Shown here: positions 33,409-42,064 of the stretch, piece after piece
Layout: every line of letters starts with the position of its first letter
Position numbering within the stretch: the stretch's first letter is position 1
NCBI RefSeq assembly: GCF_049675895.1
Contig: NZ_CP183834.1
Span: 1,302,001-1,366,000, forward strand
Length of the DNA stretch: 64,000 bases
Direction: 5' to 3'
From: Ampullimonas aquatilis
GTDB lineage: Bacteria > Pseudomonadota > Gammaproteobacteria > Burkholderiales > Burkholderiaceae_D
Notes under the pieces: generated by a model
What the model saw: the letters and a program-made list of their open reading frames with translations, nothing else
Databases searched by the model: none
Told to the model about the DNA's origin: nothing
Translations under genes and position numbers: made by a program

Positions 33409-34343
33409 AAGGTCAGCACCTTGTTGCCGAATTTTTATCCACACCCTGGGCGCTCCAGCCAGAGCGCATTGCCGCTTATGCGGGCATCGTTGCCCGTTGG
33501 CAGGCCGGTGAAAAGCGCTCAATGGAAGATGATGATGGCTTCGCCAAGCCACCCATTAGCAGCTTTGATGCACGTCGCTCCGAGGCGCAATCACGCGTAG
33601 GCAGTGGTGCCATTGCCGTGCTGCCACTTTACGGCACCATCATCCAGCGTGCCGGCATGATGACTGAATGGTGTGGTGGCACAAGCACCCAGCAATTTAC
33701 TGCTGCTCTGCGTGATGCCCTGGCTGACGATTCCATCAGCCAGATTCTTATCGATATCGATTCTCCTGGTGGCAGCGTTTATGGTGTCGGTGAGCTTTGT
33801 GCCGAGCTGTATGCCGCCCGTGGTCAAAAAAATATTGTGGCAGTTTCCAACAGTCTGGCAGCGAGCGCGGCTTACTGGATTGGTTGTTCTGCTGCTGAGT
33901 TCTATGTCACACCTGGTGGTGAGGTGGGTTCAATTGGTGTCTGGCAAGCCCATGAGGATTATTCGGCGTATATGGAAGAGGCTGGCATCAAAACAACACT
34001 TATCTCTGCCGGCAAATTCAAGGTCGAGGGCAATCCTTACCAGCCACTGGGCGAAGAGGCGCAAACCTTCATGCAAAGTCGGGTTGAGGATTATTACAAA
34101 GCTTTTGCGCAGGGTGTTTCAAAAGGCCGCGGCGTATCCATCAGTCAAGTGCGTGATGGCATGGGGCAGGGGCGGGTACTTGGCGCCGATGCTGCGCTGG
34201 CAGAAAACATGGTCGATGGCATTGCCAGTTTTGATGAAGTTGTTAAAAAAATGCAGCGGGCCGGTAAGGCTAGTGCCAAGTCCGCCGCCCGACAAACCAC
34301 CCGTCTCGCCGCTGCCCGGCGTGACCTTGATCTAATTGTTTGA
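33405..34343 (+). CDS. S49-family prohead protease
   Basis: 312 residues. SppA/ClpP-like fold: IAVLPLYGTIIQRAG, LIDIDSPGGSVYGVGEL, the catalytic Ser in NSLAASAAYWIG and the general-base Lys in ISAGKFKVEGNPY. S49 enzymes replace the U35 protease in some HK97-like phages and cleave scaffold and capsid. ATGA overlap with the portal gene. No separate scaffold gene follows; the N-terminal delta-like domain of the capsid protein may serve. Confidence 0.92.
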   Translation: MKGQHLVAEFLSTPWALQPERIAAYAGIVARWQAGEKRSMEDDDGFAKPPISSFDARRSEAQSRVGSGAIAVLPLYGTIIQRAGMMTEWCGGTSTQQFTAALRDALADDSISQILIDIDSPGGSVYGVGELCAELYAARGQKNIVAVSNSLAASAAYWIGCSAAEFYVTPGGEVGSIGVWQAHEDYSAYMEEAGIKTTLISAGKFKVEGNPYQPLGEEAQTFMQSRVEDYYKAFAQGVSKGRGVSISQVRDGMGQGRVLGADAALAENMVDGIASFDEVVKKMQRAGKASAKSAARQTTRLAAARRDLDLIV

Positions 34344-34350
34344 GGTAGCC

Positions 34351-34931
34351 ATGAGAGTTTTTGCACCTAATGCATTTCAGTTTCGCAATGTTCGATATCC
34401 ACAGGGCTGGCAAGAAGTTGACTCAATCACCGCTCAACTTTTGAAAAATGCAGGCTGGGTGACAATTTTTGATCCACCATTTAATTCTCCAATTATTTTG
34501 GCGCAGTCTGGTGTACCAATTTTATTGACTGGCAACACATCTCAAAACACATTGGCAGCTGTCATAGTGCCAGGCGGCTTGATGGGGAAAAACGGTCGGT
34601 TGAGGGTGTTTGCGTTTTACGCGGCGAATAATAATGCCAACACTAAAACTGCTAACGTTAAATTTGGGGGGGGGGGACTGTATTTAATGCTGGCCTGTCT
34701 TCATGGTCGAGTTACGGGGTTGCTGTTGATATTTTTAATGCAAATTCTGAGCAAAGCCAGATTGGAACACCAATTAACGTTGTGAGTCAGTACAACGTGT
34801 CCACAATAGGACTCGCCACATCTAATTTAGATACTCGCAATGATTTATTGTTGGAGCTTGGTGGATTTCTCTCTGTCGCGACAGACACATTGACATTGTC
34901 TGCATACACAGTAGAAGTCCTTCCCGGCTAA
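34351..34931 (+). pseudogene. Virion protein split by an 11-G tract
   Basis: The first frame starts at 34351 (MRVFAPNAFQFRNVRYPQGW; GAGG upstream) and runs into 11 G at 34666-34676. The frame then changes, ending at 34785 with unrelated text. The other frame continues coherently after the tract (TVFNAGLSSWSSYGVAVDIF ... TLTLSAYTVEVLPG) to a TAA at 34929-34931. With 9 or 12 G the gene is one 190-odd-residue beta-rich protein. A variable tract, a translational shift or a sequencing error are all possible. It lies between protease and capsid genes. Confidence 0.75.
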
Positions 34932-34996
34932 AAGAATTAAGCGGCTCCGTTGAGCTGCGGTTGTACCGATCCGTTGATCGTGAATGCAAGGCATCC

Positions 34997-35027
34997 GCCA
35001 CCCGTCGTATTGATCGGTGGCTTTTTT
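34997..35027 (+). terminator. Terminator-like hairpin before the capsid gene
   Basis: GCCACC (34997-35002) and GGTGGC (35016-35021) form a stem followed by TTTTTT. It lies 14 bp before the capsid gene start and just ahead of its ribosome site. Confidence 0.7.
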
Positions 35028-35041
35028 ATTTTGGAGAAACC

Positions 35042-36340
35042 ATGAGCAAAAAATTACGTGAATTACAGGCACGCAAGGCGGATCAAGTCAAATCTGCGCG
35101 TGCATTGACCAACCAGGCCGACGCTGAAGGGCGTGATCTGACTGATGATGAGGTGGCCAAGTTCAATGCCATTTCCAGCCAGATCGAGGCGACTAATGCA
35201 GCCATTGATCGTGAAAACACATTGATTGCTGAAGAAGCGCAAATCGGTACCAATGTGGGTGTGGTGCAGCAGATCACCACCCATGATCGTCGTGAGGATG
35301 ATCCAAAACGCGGCTTTAAAAACTTCGGCGAGTTTGCTGCATCCGTTCGTTCGGCTGAGTTAACTAAAGGCCGCAATCTGGATGAGCGTTTACTGATTGG
35401 TGCTGCAGCCCCTACAACATTTGGTAATGAGGGTTCTGGCTCTGATGGTGGTTTTGTCATACCCGCAGCCTTCAGCACTGATATTTTTACTCACGCCTTG
35501 GGTGAAGACTCTTTGGTGCCACTCACAGACAATACATTGGTCAGTGGCAATTCAATGGTGTTCCCGAAAGATGAGACAACCCCATGGGGTACTGATGGCA
35601 TCCGTGCCTATTGGCAGGGGGAGGCTTTGGCGGGTAATCAAACCAAGCCTAAGCTATCCACCAGCACATTACGTTTATATAAGTTGATGGCACTTGTTCC
35701 TGTTACAGATGAGTTGCTTGATGACACGACAGCACTGACTAGTTACCTGCCTAGCAAAGTTGCAGACTCCATTCGTTGGAAACTGAATGAGGCCATTCTG
35801 TTTGGCTTAGGCAATGGCACGCCGATTGGTGCCTATCAGGGTAATGCTGCTGTGACTGTGGCTAAAGAGGGTGGTCAAGCTACACAAACGCTGCAAGCGA
35901 TCAACCTCGCAAAAATGATTGCTCGCTTACCTGCTGGATCGTTTGGTCGTGCCATTTGGTTGATCAATAACGATGTGCTGCCTGCACTCTTTACATTAAC
36001 GCTAGGTAACTATCCAATTTACTTGCCTGTCGCTGCCAATGGTGGTCTGCAAAACAGTCCATACGGAAGCCTGCTGGGACGTCCAATCGTAATCAGCCAG
36101 CACGCCAAATCGTTCAGCTCTCAGGGTGACATCATGCTGATTGATCCAAAGTATTACCGCACCATCACCAAGACTGAAGGATTCCGTACCGATACATCAG
36201 CTCATTTGTATTTCGATGCTGATGCCACCGCTTTCCGTACTACGTTCCGTATTGATGGTGGCCCAAAAATCGTCAACCCGATTGCGCCTGCCAACGGTGC
36301 CAGCACGCTCAGCCCGTTCATTCAACTGGGTGCCCGTTAA
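35042..36340 (+). CDS. HK97-family major capsid protein
   Basis: 432 residues. An N-terminal helical delta-like region (about 1-110, LRELQARKADQVKSARALTN) precedes the mature fold with GSGSDGGFVIPAAF, TPIGAYQGNAAVTV and GFRTDTSAHLYFDADATAFR. This is the HK97 capsid layout. The delta region is expected to be removed by the S49 protease. GGAG lies 5 bases before the ATG. Confidence 0.95.
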   Translation: MSKKLRELQARKADQVKSARALTNQADAEGRDLTDDEVAKFNAISSQIEATNAAIDRENTLIAEEAQIGTNVGVVQQITTHDRREDDPKRGFKNFGEFAASVRSAELTKGRNLDERLLIGAAAPTTFGNEGSGSDGGFVIPAAFSTDIFTHALGEDSLVPLTDNTLVSGNSMVFPKDETTPWGTDGIRAYWQGEALAGNQTKPKLSTSTLRLYKLMALVPVTDELLDDTTALTSYLPSKVADSIRWKLNEAILFGLGNGTPIGAYQGNAAVTVAKEGGQATQTLQAINLAKMIARLPAGSFGRAIWLINNDVLPALFTLTLGNYPIYLPVAANGGLQNSPYGSLLGRPIVISQHAKSFSSQGDIMLIDPKYYRTITKTEGFRTDTSAHLYFDADATAFRTTFRIDGGPKIVNPIAPANGASTLSPFIQLGAR

Positions 36341-36379
36341 TTCGGTTCATTGACTGTCTTTTTTTGAAAGGAAAACAAC

Positions 36380-36853
36380 ATGTTTACCAACATGAAATTA
36401 TCGGAAGGCCTGGCGGTGCTGGCGGCAGTGGATCCACAGTCGGTGGCTGCGGGCACTGTCACCACAGCCTGGTTTCCAGTGCTCAACTTCCATCGCTTTT
36501 TGGCACTCATTGGCACCGGCGCACTCGGTGCCTCTGCGACGGTGGATGTGAAATTTCAACAGGCCCAGGACGCGGCTGGTACCGGTGCCAAAGATGTTAC
36601 AGGCAAAGCGTTGACCCAGCTTACCCAGGCTGGTGGCGCCAGCAACAAGCAGGCCATGATTGACCTGAACAGTTCGGATGTTGATACCAACAACGGCTTT
36701 GGCTGGGTACGCCTATCCATGACAGTTGGTGTCGCTGCCAGCCAGGCAGTGGCTTACCTGTTGGGTGGTACGCCAGAATTTGCACCGCCACGTGATACTT
36801 CGGCCAACCCGGTTATCAACTTGGGTGCTGCATCGGTCGTGCAAATCGTTTAA
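36380..36853 (+). CDS. Putative capsid decoration or head protein
   Basis: 157 residues (MFTNMKLSEGLAVLAAVDPQ), alanine/glycine-rich and beta-like, with VDVKFQQAQDAAGTGAKDV and a closing GAASVVQIV. It follows the capsid gene and is bracketed with it by two terminator-like hairpins, as expected for an abundant virion component. Family not certain. Confidence 0.65.
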   Translation: MFTNMKLSEGLAVLAAVDPQSVAAGTVTTAWFPVLNFHRFLALIGTGALGASATVDVKFQQAQDAAGTGAKDVTGKALTQLTQAGGASNKQAMIDLNSSDVDTNNGFGWVRLSMTVGVAASQAVAYLLGGTPEFAPPRDTSANPVINLGAASVVQIV

Positions 36854-36892
36854 ACGTGTCTCCCTGTTTGCTGGTCAGTCAGCAATCAGTTC

Positions 36893-36927
36893 ATGGACTG
36901 CGGTCATTGCCTGCAGTCCATTTTTTT
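36893..36927 (+). terminator. Strong terminator inside the late operon
   Basis: ATGGACTGC (36893-36901) pairs with GCAGTCCAT (36912-36920), followed by TTTTTTT. It closes the capsid/decoration pair on the downstream side. Confidence 0.8.
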
Positions 36928-36938
36928 AAGGAAATATC

Positions 36939-37259
36939 ATGCCAAAAATGGTGCGTTACAAAGACACGTTTTATGCGGGTGGTGTGCCCAAATATGAGTC
37001 TGGCAAAGACTACGACGTGACCGACGAAACAAAGAGTCATGTTGCTGCTGGCTATGCTGCCATTGTCAACATCAAGGGCGGCAAAGTGGTGGATGACAAA
37101 CTCGTTGACGACCCCATTGCAGATCCTGTCGATCCAGCCCGGCCCGAGCTGCCCCTGCTCGAAGCTGTTGTCGAGCCAGCTGTTGAGCTGGTGCTTGAAT
37201 CAACCGCCGAAACCGAGGCGCTGATCGACAACGCCGCTGCCGACAACAAGGCCAATTAA
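36939..37259 (+). CDS. Hypothetical head-tail region protein
   Basis: 106 residues. N-terminal strands (MVRYKDTFYAGGVPKYESGK) and an acidic, alanine-rich C-terminal tail (VVEPAVELVLESTAETEALI). AAGGA precedes the start. Short acidic-tailed proteins like this often sit between capsid and connector genes; function not known. Confidence 0.65.
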   Translation: MPKMVRYKDTFYAGGVPKYESGKDYDVTDETKSHVAAGYAAIVNIKGGKVVDDKLVDDPIADPVDPARPELPLLEAVVEPAVELVLESTAETEALIDNAAADNKAN

Positions 37260-37261
37260 GC

Positions 37262-38116
37262 ATGCCACTGCAACAGGTCACGGCACCGGTTTGTGCGCCC
37301 ATCCATATTGGTGAGGCACGTCCGTATGTCAAGCAGGACATCACCGATGAGGACAACGTCATCAAGATGCTGGTCGACGGGCTGACTCAAGAAGCCCAAA
37401 CCGCCTGCCAGCGCCAGATGGTGGTAGCTCGTTATCTGCAGGTGCAGGACAGTTTTCCTGGTGCTGGCCTGTCCGGCATGACCGGGTGTGATGAGGAGTT
37501 TTCGCTCGTTGACAACGCGGTGCTGCTCATCATCTCGCCCTGTGTGCAGGTAGTCAGCATCCGTTATCTGGACACATCGGGTGCCTGGCAGACCATGCCG
37601 CCCGCTGACTACACCGTGGACATGGTGTGCGAGCCCGCCCGCATCACGCCGGTATTCGGCAAGATCTGGCCAGTCACCCAGCCACAGGTCGGTGCAGTGC
37701 AGATCCTGTTTGATGCCGGACATGCTGCTGCCATCACGGCTAATACGGCTGCGGACACGATCACCGTGTCTGGATGGAAACCACTAGTAGTCAATGACGT
37801 GGTACGCCTTAGCAACAGTGGTGGCGTCTTGCCCACTGGCCTGACAGATCAGACTGATTATTACGTGCAGGCTGTGGTCAGTAGTGGTGTCTACAAACTG
37901 TCGGCCAGCCAGGGTGGTGCGGTCGTGGATATAACCGATGCCGGAACCGGTCAGCACTTTCTAGGAGTTGTGCCTGTCGGTATGAAGCTGTGGCTGCTCT
38001 GCCACTTGGAAAGCCATTTTAGCCATCGCGGTGTGGTCGCGATAACCAAGGGCAACCTCAATAATCTGGGCCATATCGAGCGTCTGCTCGATGCCTATCG
38101 TGTGGTGCGGGCATGA
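37262..38116 (+). CDS. Head-tail connector (gp6-like) with inserted beta domain
   Basis: 284 residues. The start (VTDxx-type AYVKQDITDEDNVIKMLVDGL) and end (LLCHLESHFSHRGVVAITKG) match phage gp6-type adaptor proteins, usually about 190-200 residues. Between about 155 and 235 lies an extra beta-rich segment (ANTAADTITVSGWKPLVVND ... GQHFLGV) that breaks the usual order and looks like an inserted domain. Confidence 0.75.
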   Translation: MPLQQVTAPVCAPIHIGEARPYVKQDITDEDNVIKMLVDGLTQEAQTACQRQMVVARYLQVQDSFPGAGLSGMTGCDEEFSLVDNAVLLIISPCVQVVSIRYLDTSGAWQTMPPADYTVDMVCEPARITPVFGKIWPVTQPQVGAVQILFDAGHAAAITANTAADTITVSGWKPLVVNDVVRLSNSGGVLPTGLTDQTDYYVQAVVSSGVYKLSASQGGAVVDITDAGTGQHFLGVVPVGMKLWLLCHLESHFSHRGVVAITKGNLNNLGHIERLLDAYRVVRA

Positions 38117-38472
38117 GTACCGTTAGCTGGCCGGACAGTGGTGAGCTGCAGCGTCGCATCACCATTCGTGTGTGGTCAGATGTGCCCAACGCGGCTTTTG
38201 GGCTTGATCATATTTATGATGCCGGCATTCAGCGCTGGGCTAAATTGGAACCCGTCAGCGGTCTGCAATACTGGGGCACTCAGCAGATTGCCGAATCACC
38301 CACCCATCGTATCTGGGTGCGTTATGGCACTGGCACTAAACCTGATGACATTACGGGTCAACATGTCATTGAGCATGGTGGTCGTCGTTATCGTGTTTTG
38401 CGTGCCACCAATATTGAAGACGCGCAGCGCTTTACCATGATCGAAGCGAAAGACCTTGGGAGCATCGCATGA
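38113..38472 (+). CDS. Head-tail joining/closure protein
   Basis: 119 residues of the phage head-tail joining family: SGELQRRITIRVWSDVPNAA, WAKLEPVSGLQYWGTQQIAE and YRVLRATNIEDAQRFTMIEA. ATGA overlaps link it to the genes on both sides. Confidence 0.85.
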   Translation: MSTVSWPDSGELQRRITIRVWSDVPNAAFGLDHIYDAGIQRWAKLEPVSGLQYWGTQQIAESPTHRIWVRYGTGTKPDDITGQHVIEHGGRRYRVLRATNIEDAQRFTMIEAKDLGSIA

Positions 38473-38915
38473 GCACCGAAACAACCAGTAGCAGTGGTGG
38501 CGGTATTGAATTGCGCGTTGGATTGACTGGTCATAAAAAAATTGATTATGACCGTAAGCCGTTGCGCGATGCGATGGTTTCCAGTGGTAAGTTGGTTACA
38601 AAAACTGCCCGTCGCCTTGTCTCAAGAAGGGCTATCTCTTCGGGTGGTCAAGTGCCAGGGAGGGTTACTGGTCGGCTAATGAAGTCGATTGGTGAAATAA
38701 AGGTACGTGGTAACAAAGGTGGTTACATCAAGATTGGTCCAAGAACCTTTAAGGATGATCATATTTTTTATCCGGCTGTTTTGTATTACGGATCACGAAA
38801 ACAAAATATTAAAAAGCGCGCCAATTACATGGTTCAGGCGCTGGATGTAGAACGAGATGCTATCCGAAGTCGGATGCGCGAATCTTTAAAAAATAATTTA
38901 GTTCCTCGTTACTAA
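38469..38915 (+). CDS. HK97 gp10-like neck/tail-completion protein
   Basis: 148 residues, basic. The pattern VTGRLMKSIGEIKVRGNKGG, a YPAVLYYGSRKQ loop and the C-terminal helix ALDVERDAIRSRMRESL follow the HK97 gp10 family. Its position between head-closure and terminator genes agrees. Confidence 0.8.
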   Translation: MSTETTSSSGGGIELRVGLTGHKKIDYDRKPLRDAMVSSGKLVTKTARRLVSRRAISSGGQVPGRVTGRLMKSIGEIKVRGNKGGYIKIGPRTFKDDHIFYPAVLYYGSRKQNIKKRANYMVQALDVERDAIRSRMRESLKNNLVPRY

Positions 38916-38916
38916 C

Positions 38917-39507
38917 ATGCAACTCGAAACCATCATCGCGGCTCTGCGGACTCGCTGCCCTTCTTTTTTTCAGCGGATTGCCGGTGCTGCTGAATTCAAG
39001 ATGTTGCCCGAGTCGGCCAGCCTGGCAGTGCCGTGCGCATTTGTCATTCCCATCGATGACAACCCCGGCGACGCCATGTCACAAAACGATGTTCGCCAGG
39101 CGCTGACAGACAGCTTTGCTGTTGTTATCGCGGTCAATAACAAACCTGATGAGCGTGGCCAATCTGCCAGCAATGACGTGCACAACCTGCGTGCCGAGTT
39201 GTGGCATGCCTTGCTCGGCTGGCGGCCATCGCTTGATTACAACGGCATCACGTATGAAGGCGGCACGCTCTTGCAGGTCGATCGTGCTCGCCTTTGGTAC
39301 CAGTTTGAATTTGGTGCCGACATGGAAATCGGCCCAGAAGATGGCTACCAGGCCACCGAACTGGCAGGGTTGGCGGCGTTTGAAGGTGCCACCATCAAGG
39401 TGGATGAAATTGATCCTGCTGCTGATCCCAACCTGCATTACCCCGGCCCCGATGGCCGGATTGAAACGCAGTTTTCTGTTCCACAAACGGGCACCTTGCC
39501 CACCTAA
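38917..39507 (+). CDS. Tail terminator protein (Mu gp37-like)
   Basis: 196 residues. MQLETIIAALRTRCPSFFQR and the central VVIAVNNKPDERG...HNLRAELWHALLGW resemble the phage tail-terminator proteins found ahead of Mu-type sheath genes. The last 60 residues (DPAADPNLHYPGPDGRIETQ) look unstructured. Confidence 0.78.
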   Translation: MQLETIIAALRTRCPSFFQRIAGAAEFKMLPESASLAVPCAFVIPIDDNPGDAMSQNDVRQALTDSFAVVIAVNNKPDERGQSASNDVHNLRAELWHALLGWRPSLDYNGITYEGGTLLQVDRARLWYQFEFGADMEIGPEDGYQATELAGLAAFEGATIKVDEIDPAADPNLHYPGPDGRIETQFSVPQTGTLPT

Positions 39508-39519
39508 CCAGGAGGTTAT

Positions 39520-39726
39520 ATGTACGTTGTTCCCAAACCTGGCCTTGCCGTGTCGGACCCGTTTGTCGGTGATGTCCTGCCAGCTCAAGGTCGTCAAGTC
39601 GAAGCCAATCAGTATTGGTTCCGTCGTATCAACGATGGTGATGTCACTGAAGGTGAGGCACCGGTTGAATCACCAGCGGCCGAGCCAATTGCAACCCAGG
39701 CAGTCCACACCGGGGAGGCTGAATAA
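39520..39726 (+). CDS. DUF2635 (Mu gp38-like) protein
   Basis: 68 residues with the DUF2635 pattern MYVVPKPGLAVSDPFVGDVL ... NQYWFRRINDGD, then a glutamate/proline tail. Always found just before Mu-type sheath genes; role unknown. AGGAGG upstream; TAATG overlap with the sheath gene. Confidence 0.85.
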   Translation: MYVVPKPGLAVSDPFVGDVLPAQGRQVEANQYWFRRINDGDVTEGEAPVESPAAEPIATQAVHTGEAE

Positions 39727-41222
39727 TGGCTATTGCATTCCAAACCATCCCACAAAACCTGCGCGTCCCATTGTTCTATGCCGAAATGGACGCCAGCCAG
39801 GCGGGCTATTTCAGCCAGGCTAAACGTACCCTGCTGATCGGGCAAAAGCTGGCAGCAGGTTCTGCCGCCACAGGCACACCGTTGCTCGTCTCTCGCTCTG
39901 ACAATGCCATCACACTGTTTGGTAAAGGCTCCATGCTGGCCCGCATGCACGCCATGTATCGTCAGGTTGACCCGTTCGGTGAGGTCTGGTGTATCGCCTT
40001 GGCAGATAACGGCGCCGGTGTTGCTGCCACGGGTACCATCACCGTGACCGGTCCAGCCAGTGCAGCCGGTGGCATCAGCCTTTACATTGCCGGTCAGTTG
40101 GTATCTGTGGCAGTGGCCAATGGTGACGCTGCCAGCACCATTGCTACTGCCATCAATGCTGCCATCAATGCGGCCACCGATCTACCAGTCACATCGACTG
40201 TGGCCACCAATGTGGTCACACTCACCTGTCGCTGGAAGGGTGTTACTGGCAACGACATCACCGTGCTCGATAGTTATCGTGGTGCATCCGGTAGCGAGGC
40301 CTTGCCAGCTGGTGTGGCCTTGGCCTATGTGGCAATGGCTAGTGGCACCAACAACCCGGTCATTAGCGCGGGAATCACCGCCATGGGTGATGATGAGTAC
40401 GATTACATCATCCATCCTTACAGTGATACCGCTAACATGGCCCTGCTGGCCACAGAACTCAATGACACAGCAGGCCGCTGGTCGTATGCTCGGCAAATTT
40501 ATGGTCACGCCTATACCGCCATCCGTGGCTCGCTGGCTACCCTGCAAACCTTTGGCTCCGGCCTGAACGATCAGCATAACACCTGTGCCGCCATCGATGT
40601 TGATACGCCTAATCCAATGTGGGAGTACGCTGCTGTCTACGGTGGTCGCAACGCGGTTTTTCTCAATGCCGATTCAGCTCGCCCAACCCAATCGGGTGAA
40701 CTGACGGGCATCCTGCCACCCCGTGCCGGCAAGCGCTTCATTTTTACCGAACGACAAACACTGCTTAACAATGGCCTGGCTACCAGTTTCTTTTCGGGTG
40801 GCACACTCAAAGTTGAGCGGGCCATTACTACTTACCAGAAAAACGCCTTCGGCCAGGCTGATCCATCGTATCTGGATAGTGAGACGATGCACCTCAACAC
40901 CACCGTCCTTCGCCGTTTTCGTAGCATTGTCACCACCAAATACCCACGCCATAAGCTAGCCGATGATGGTACCCGCTTTGGTGCTGGTCAAGCCATCGTT
41001 ACGCCCAGCGTGATTCGTGGTGAGTTGATTTCGGAATACGGAAAAATGGAGCTGGAAGGCCTGGTAGAAAACAGTGCGCTGTTCGCCAAATACCTGATCG
41101 TCGAGCGTAATGCCACCAACCCAAGCCGCTGCGACGTTCTCTTGCCACCAGATCTGGTCAACGGCCTGCGCGTTTTTGCAGTGCTCAATCAGTTCCGTAA
41201 TCAGTACGCTGCCAACGCCTGA
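39726..41222 (+). CDS. Contractile tail sheath protein (Mu gpL-like)
   Basis: 498 residues. Starts AIAFQTIPQNLRVPLFYAEM and has GILPPRAGKRFIFTERQTLL with the C-terminal insertion-domain strands TNPSRCDVLLPPDLVNGLRV, as in Mu gpL. It shows this is a myovirus. GGGGAGG precedes the start. Confidence 0.93.
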   Translation: MAIAFQTIPQNLRVPLFYAEMDASQAGYFSQAKRTLLIGQKLAAGSAATGTPLLVSRSDNAITLFGKGSMLARMHAMYRQVDPFGEVWCIALADNGAGVAATGTITVTGPASAAGGISLYIAGQLVSVAVANGDAASTIATAINAAINAATDLPVTSTVATNVVTLTCRWKGVTGNDITVLDSYRGASGSEALPAGVALAYVAMASGTNNPVISAGITAMGDDEYDYIIHPYSDTANMALLATELNDTAGRWSYARQIYGHAYTAIRGSLATLQTFGSGLNDQHNTCAAIDVDTPNPMWEYAAVYGGRNAVFLNADSARPTQSGELTGILPPRAGKRFIFTERQTLLNNGLATSFFSGGTLKVERAITTYQKNAFGQADPSYLDSETMHLNTTVLRRFRSIVTTKYPRHKLADDGTRFGAGQAIVTPSVIRGELISEYGKMELEGLVENSALFAKYLIVERNATNPSRCDVLLPPDLVNGLRVFAVLNQFRNQYAANA

Positions 41223-41257
41223 TTGGTTGATATTTAAAATTTAAACAAGGAGCTATC

Positions 41258-41617
41258 ATGGCAAAAAGAATTGCAGGCATCTGCTACGTCAAAGTTGACG
41301 GCCAGCAGTTGTCTATCAGCGGTGGGCTGGAATGCCCAGCCGCTACGGTCAAACGTGAAAATGTGATGGCGGTTGATGGTCCGGCTGGCTTGAAGGAAAC
41401 AGCCATGGAGCCCTACGTCAAGCTGTCCGCACTTTTTACGTCAGACTTTCCACTGACCACTTTGCAGGGTGGCATTGATATGACTGTGACCGCTGAGATG
41501 CCCAACGGCAAGGTTTACACACTTTCTGGCGCTTTCATCAAGGGTGATACCACTGTTAAGGCCGATGATGGCACCGTTGATCTCGAATTTGGTGGATCAA
41601 AAGGGGTATGGCAATGA
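41258..41617 (+). CDS. Tail tube protein (Mu gpM-like)
   Basis: 119 residues: MAKRIAGICYVKVDGQQLSI, then a glycine turn and the beta-rich VTAEMPNGKVYTLSGAFIKG, as in Mu-type tail tube proteins. AAGGAG upstream; the gene directly follows the sheath as in Mu. Confidence 0.9.
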   Translation: MAKRIAGICYVKVDGQQLSISGGLECPAATVKRENVMAVDGPAGLKETAMEPYVKLSALFTSDFPLTTLQGGIDMTVTAEMPNGKVYTLSGAFIKGDTTVKADDGTVDLEFGGSKGVWQ

Positions 41618-42062
41618 GCGTCACAATTTCGCTCACCCAGCCCATTACGGCCCACGGTGATGAGCTTTATCTATTGGAATTGCGTGAGCCAACCACCAAA
41701 GATGTTCGCTCGCTCGGTTATCCGTATGTGCTGGTTAACACGGCCAGTGGTTCGGGTGGTATCGAGTTTTTGGCCAATGTGGTTGCCAACTACATTGTGT
41801 TGCTCGGCAAGATCCCGATGAGCTCGGTCGATCAGCTCACCCTCGCTGATTTCACTCGGGCGCAAGGGGTGGTACAGGGTTTTTTCAAGATGGGCGACGA
41901 CGAAGCGTCGAGCAGTTAACAGATCGAATTTTTGATCTCGCCTATTTTTTTAAAACGAGTCCCGAGCAAATCATGGCGCTGACCCTCGCAGAGTTCGATC
42001 TTTACGAAAGTCAGGCCGAGCGGATTGCCGATCAGGTCAACCAGGCTAACCAGGAAAGCTAA
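41608..42062 (+). CDS. Tail assembly chaperone with -1 frameshift extension
   Basis: The 0-frame product (41608-41919, 103 residues; start 41608 or 41614) is Mu gp41-like (ELREPTTKDVRSLGYPYVLV). A -1 frame overlaps its end and continues to a TAA at 42060-42062 with RIFDLAYFFKTSPEQIMALT. A heptamer T TTT TTC at 41880-41886, in the correct phase, precedes the overlap. Slipping there yields a fused long form, the standard tail-chaperone mechanism upstream of tape-measure genes. Confidence 0.82.
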
Positions 42063-42064
42063 TC

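Noticed and set aside
34845..35072. 75-codon minus-strand ORF opposite the capsid start
   Set aside because: It is antisense to the second half of the interrupted virion gene and the capsid leader, with no supporting signals.
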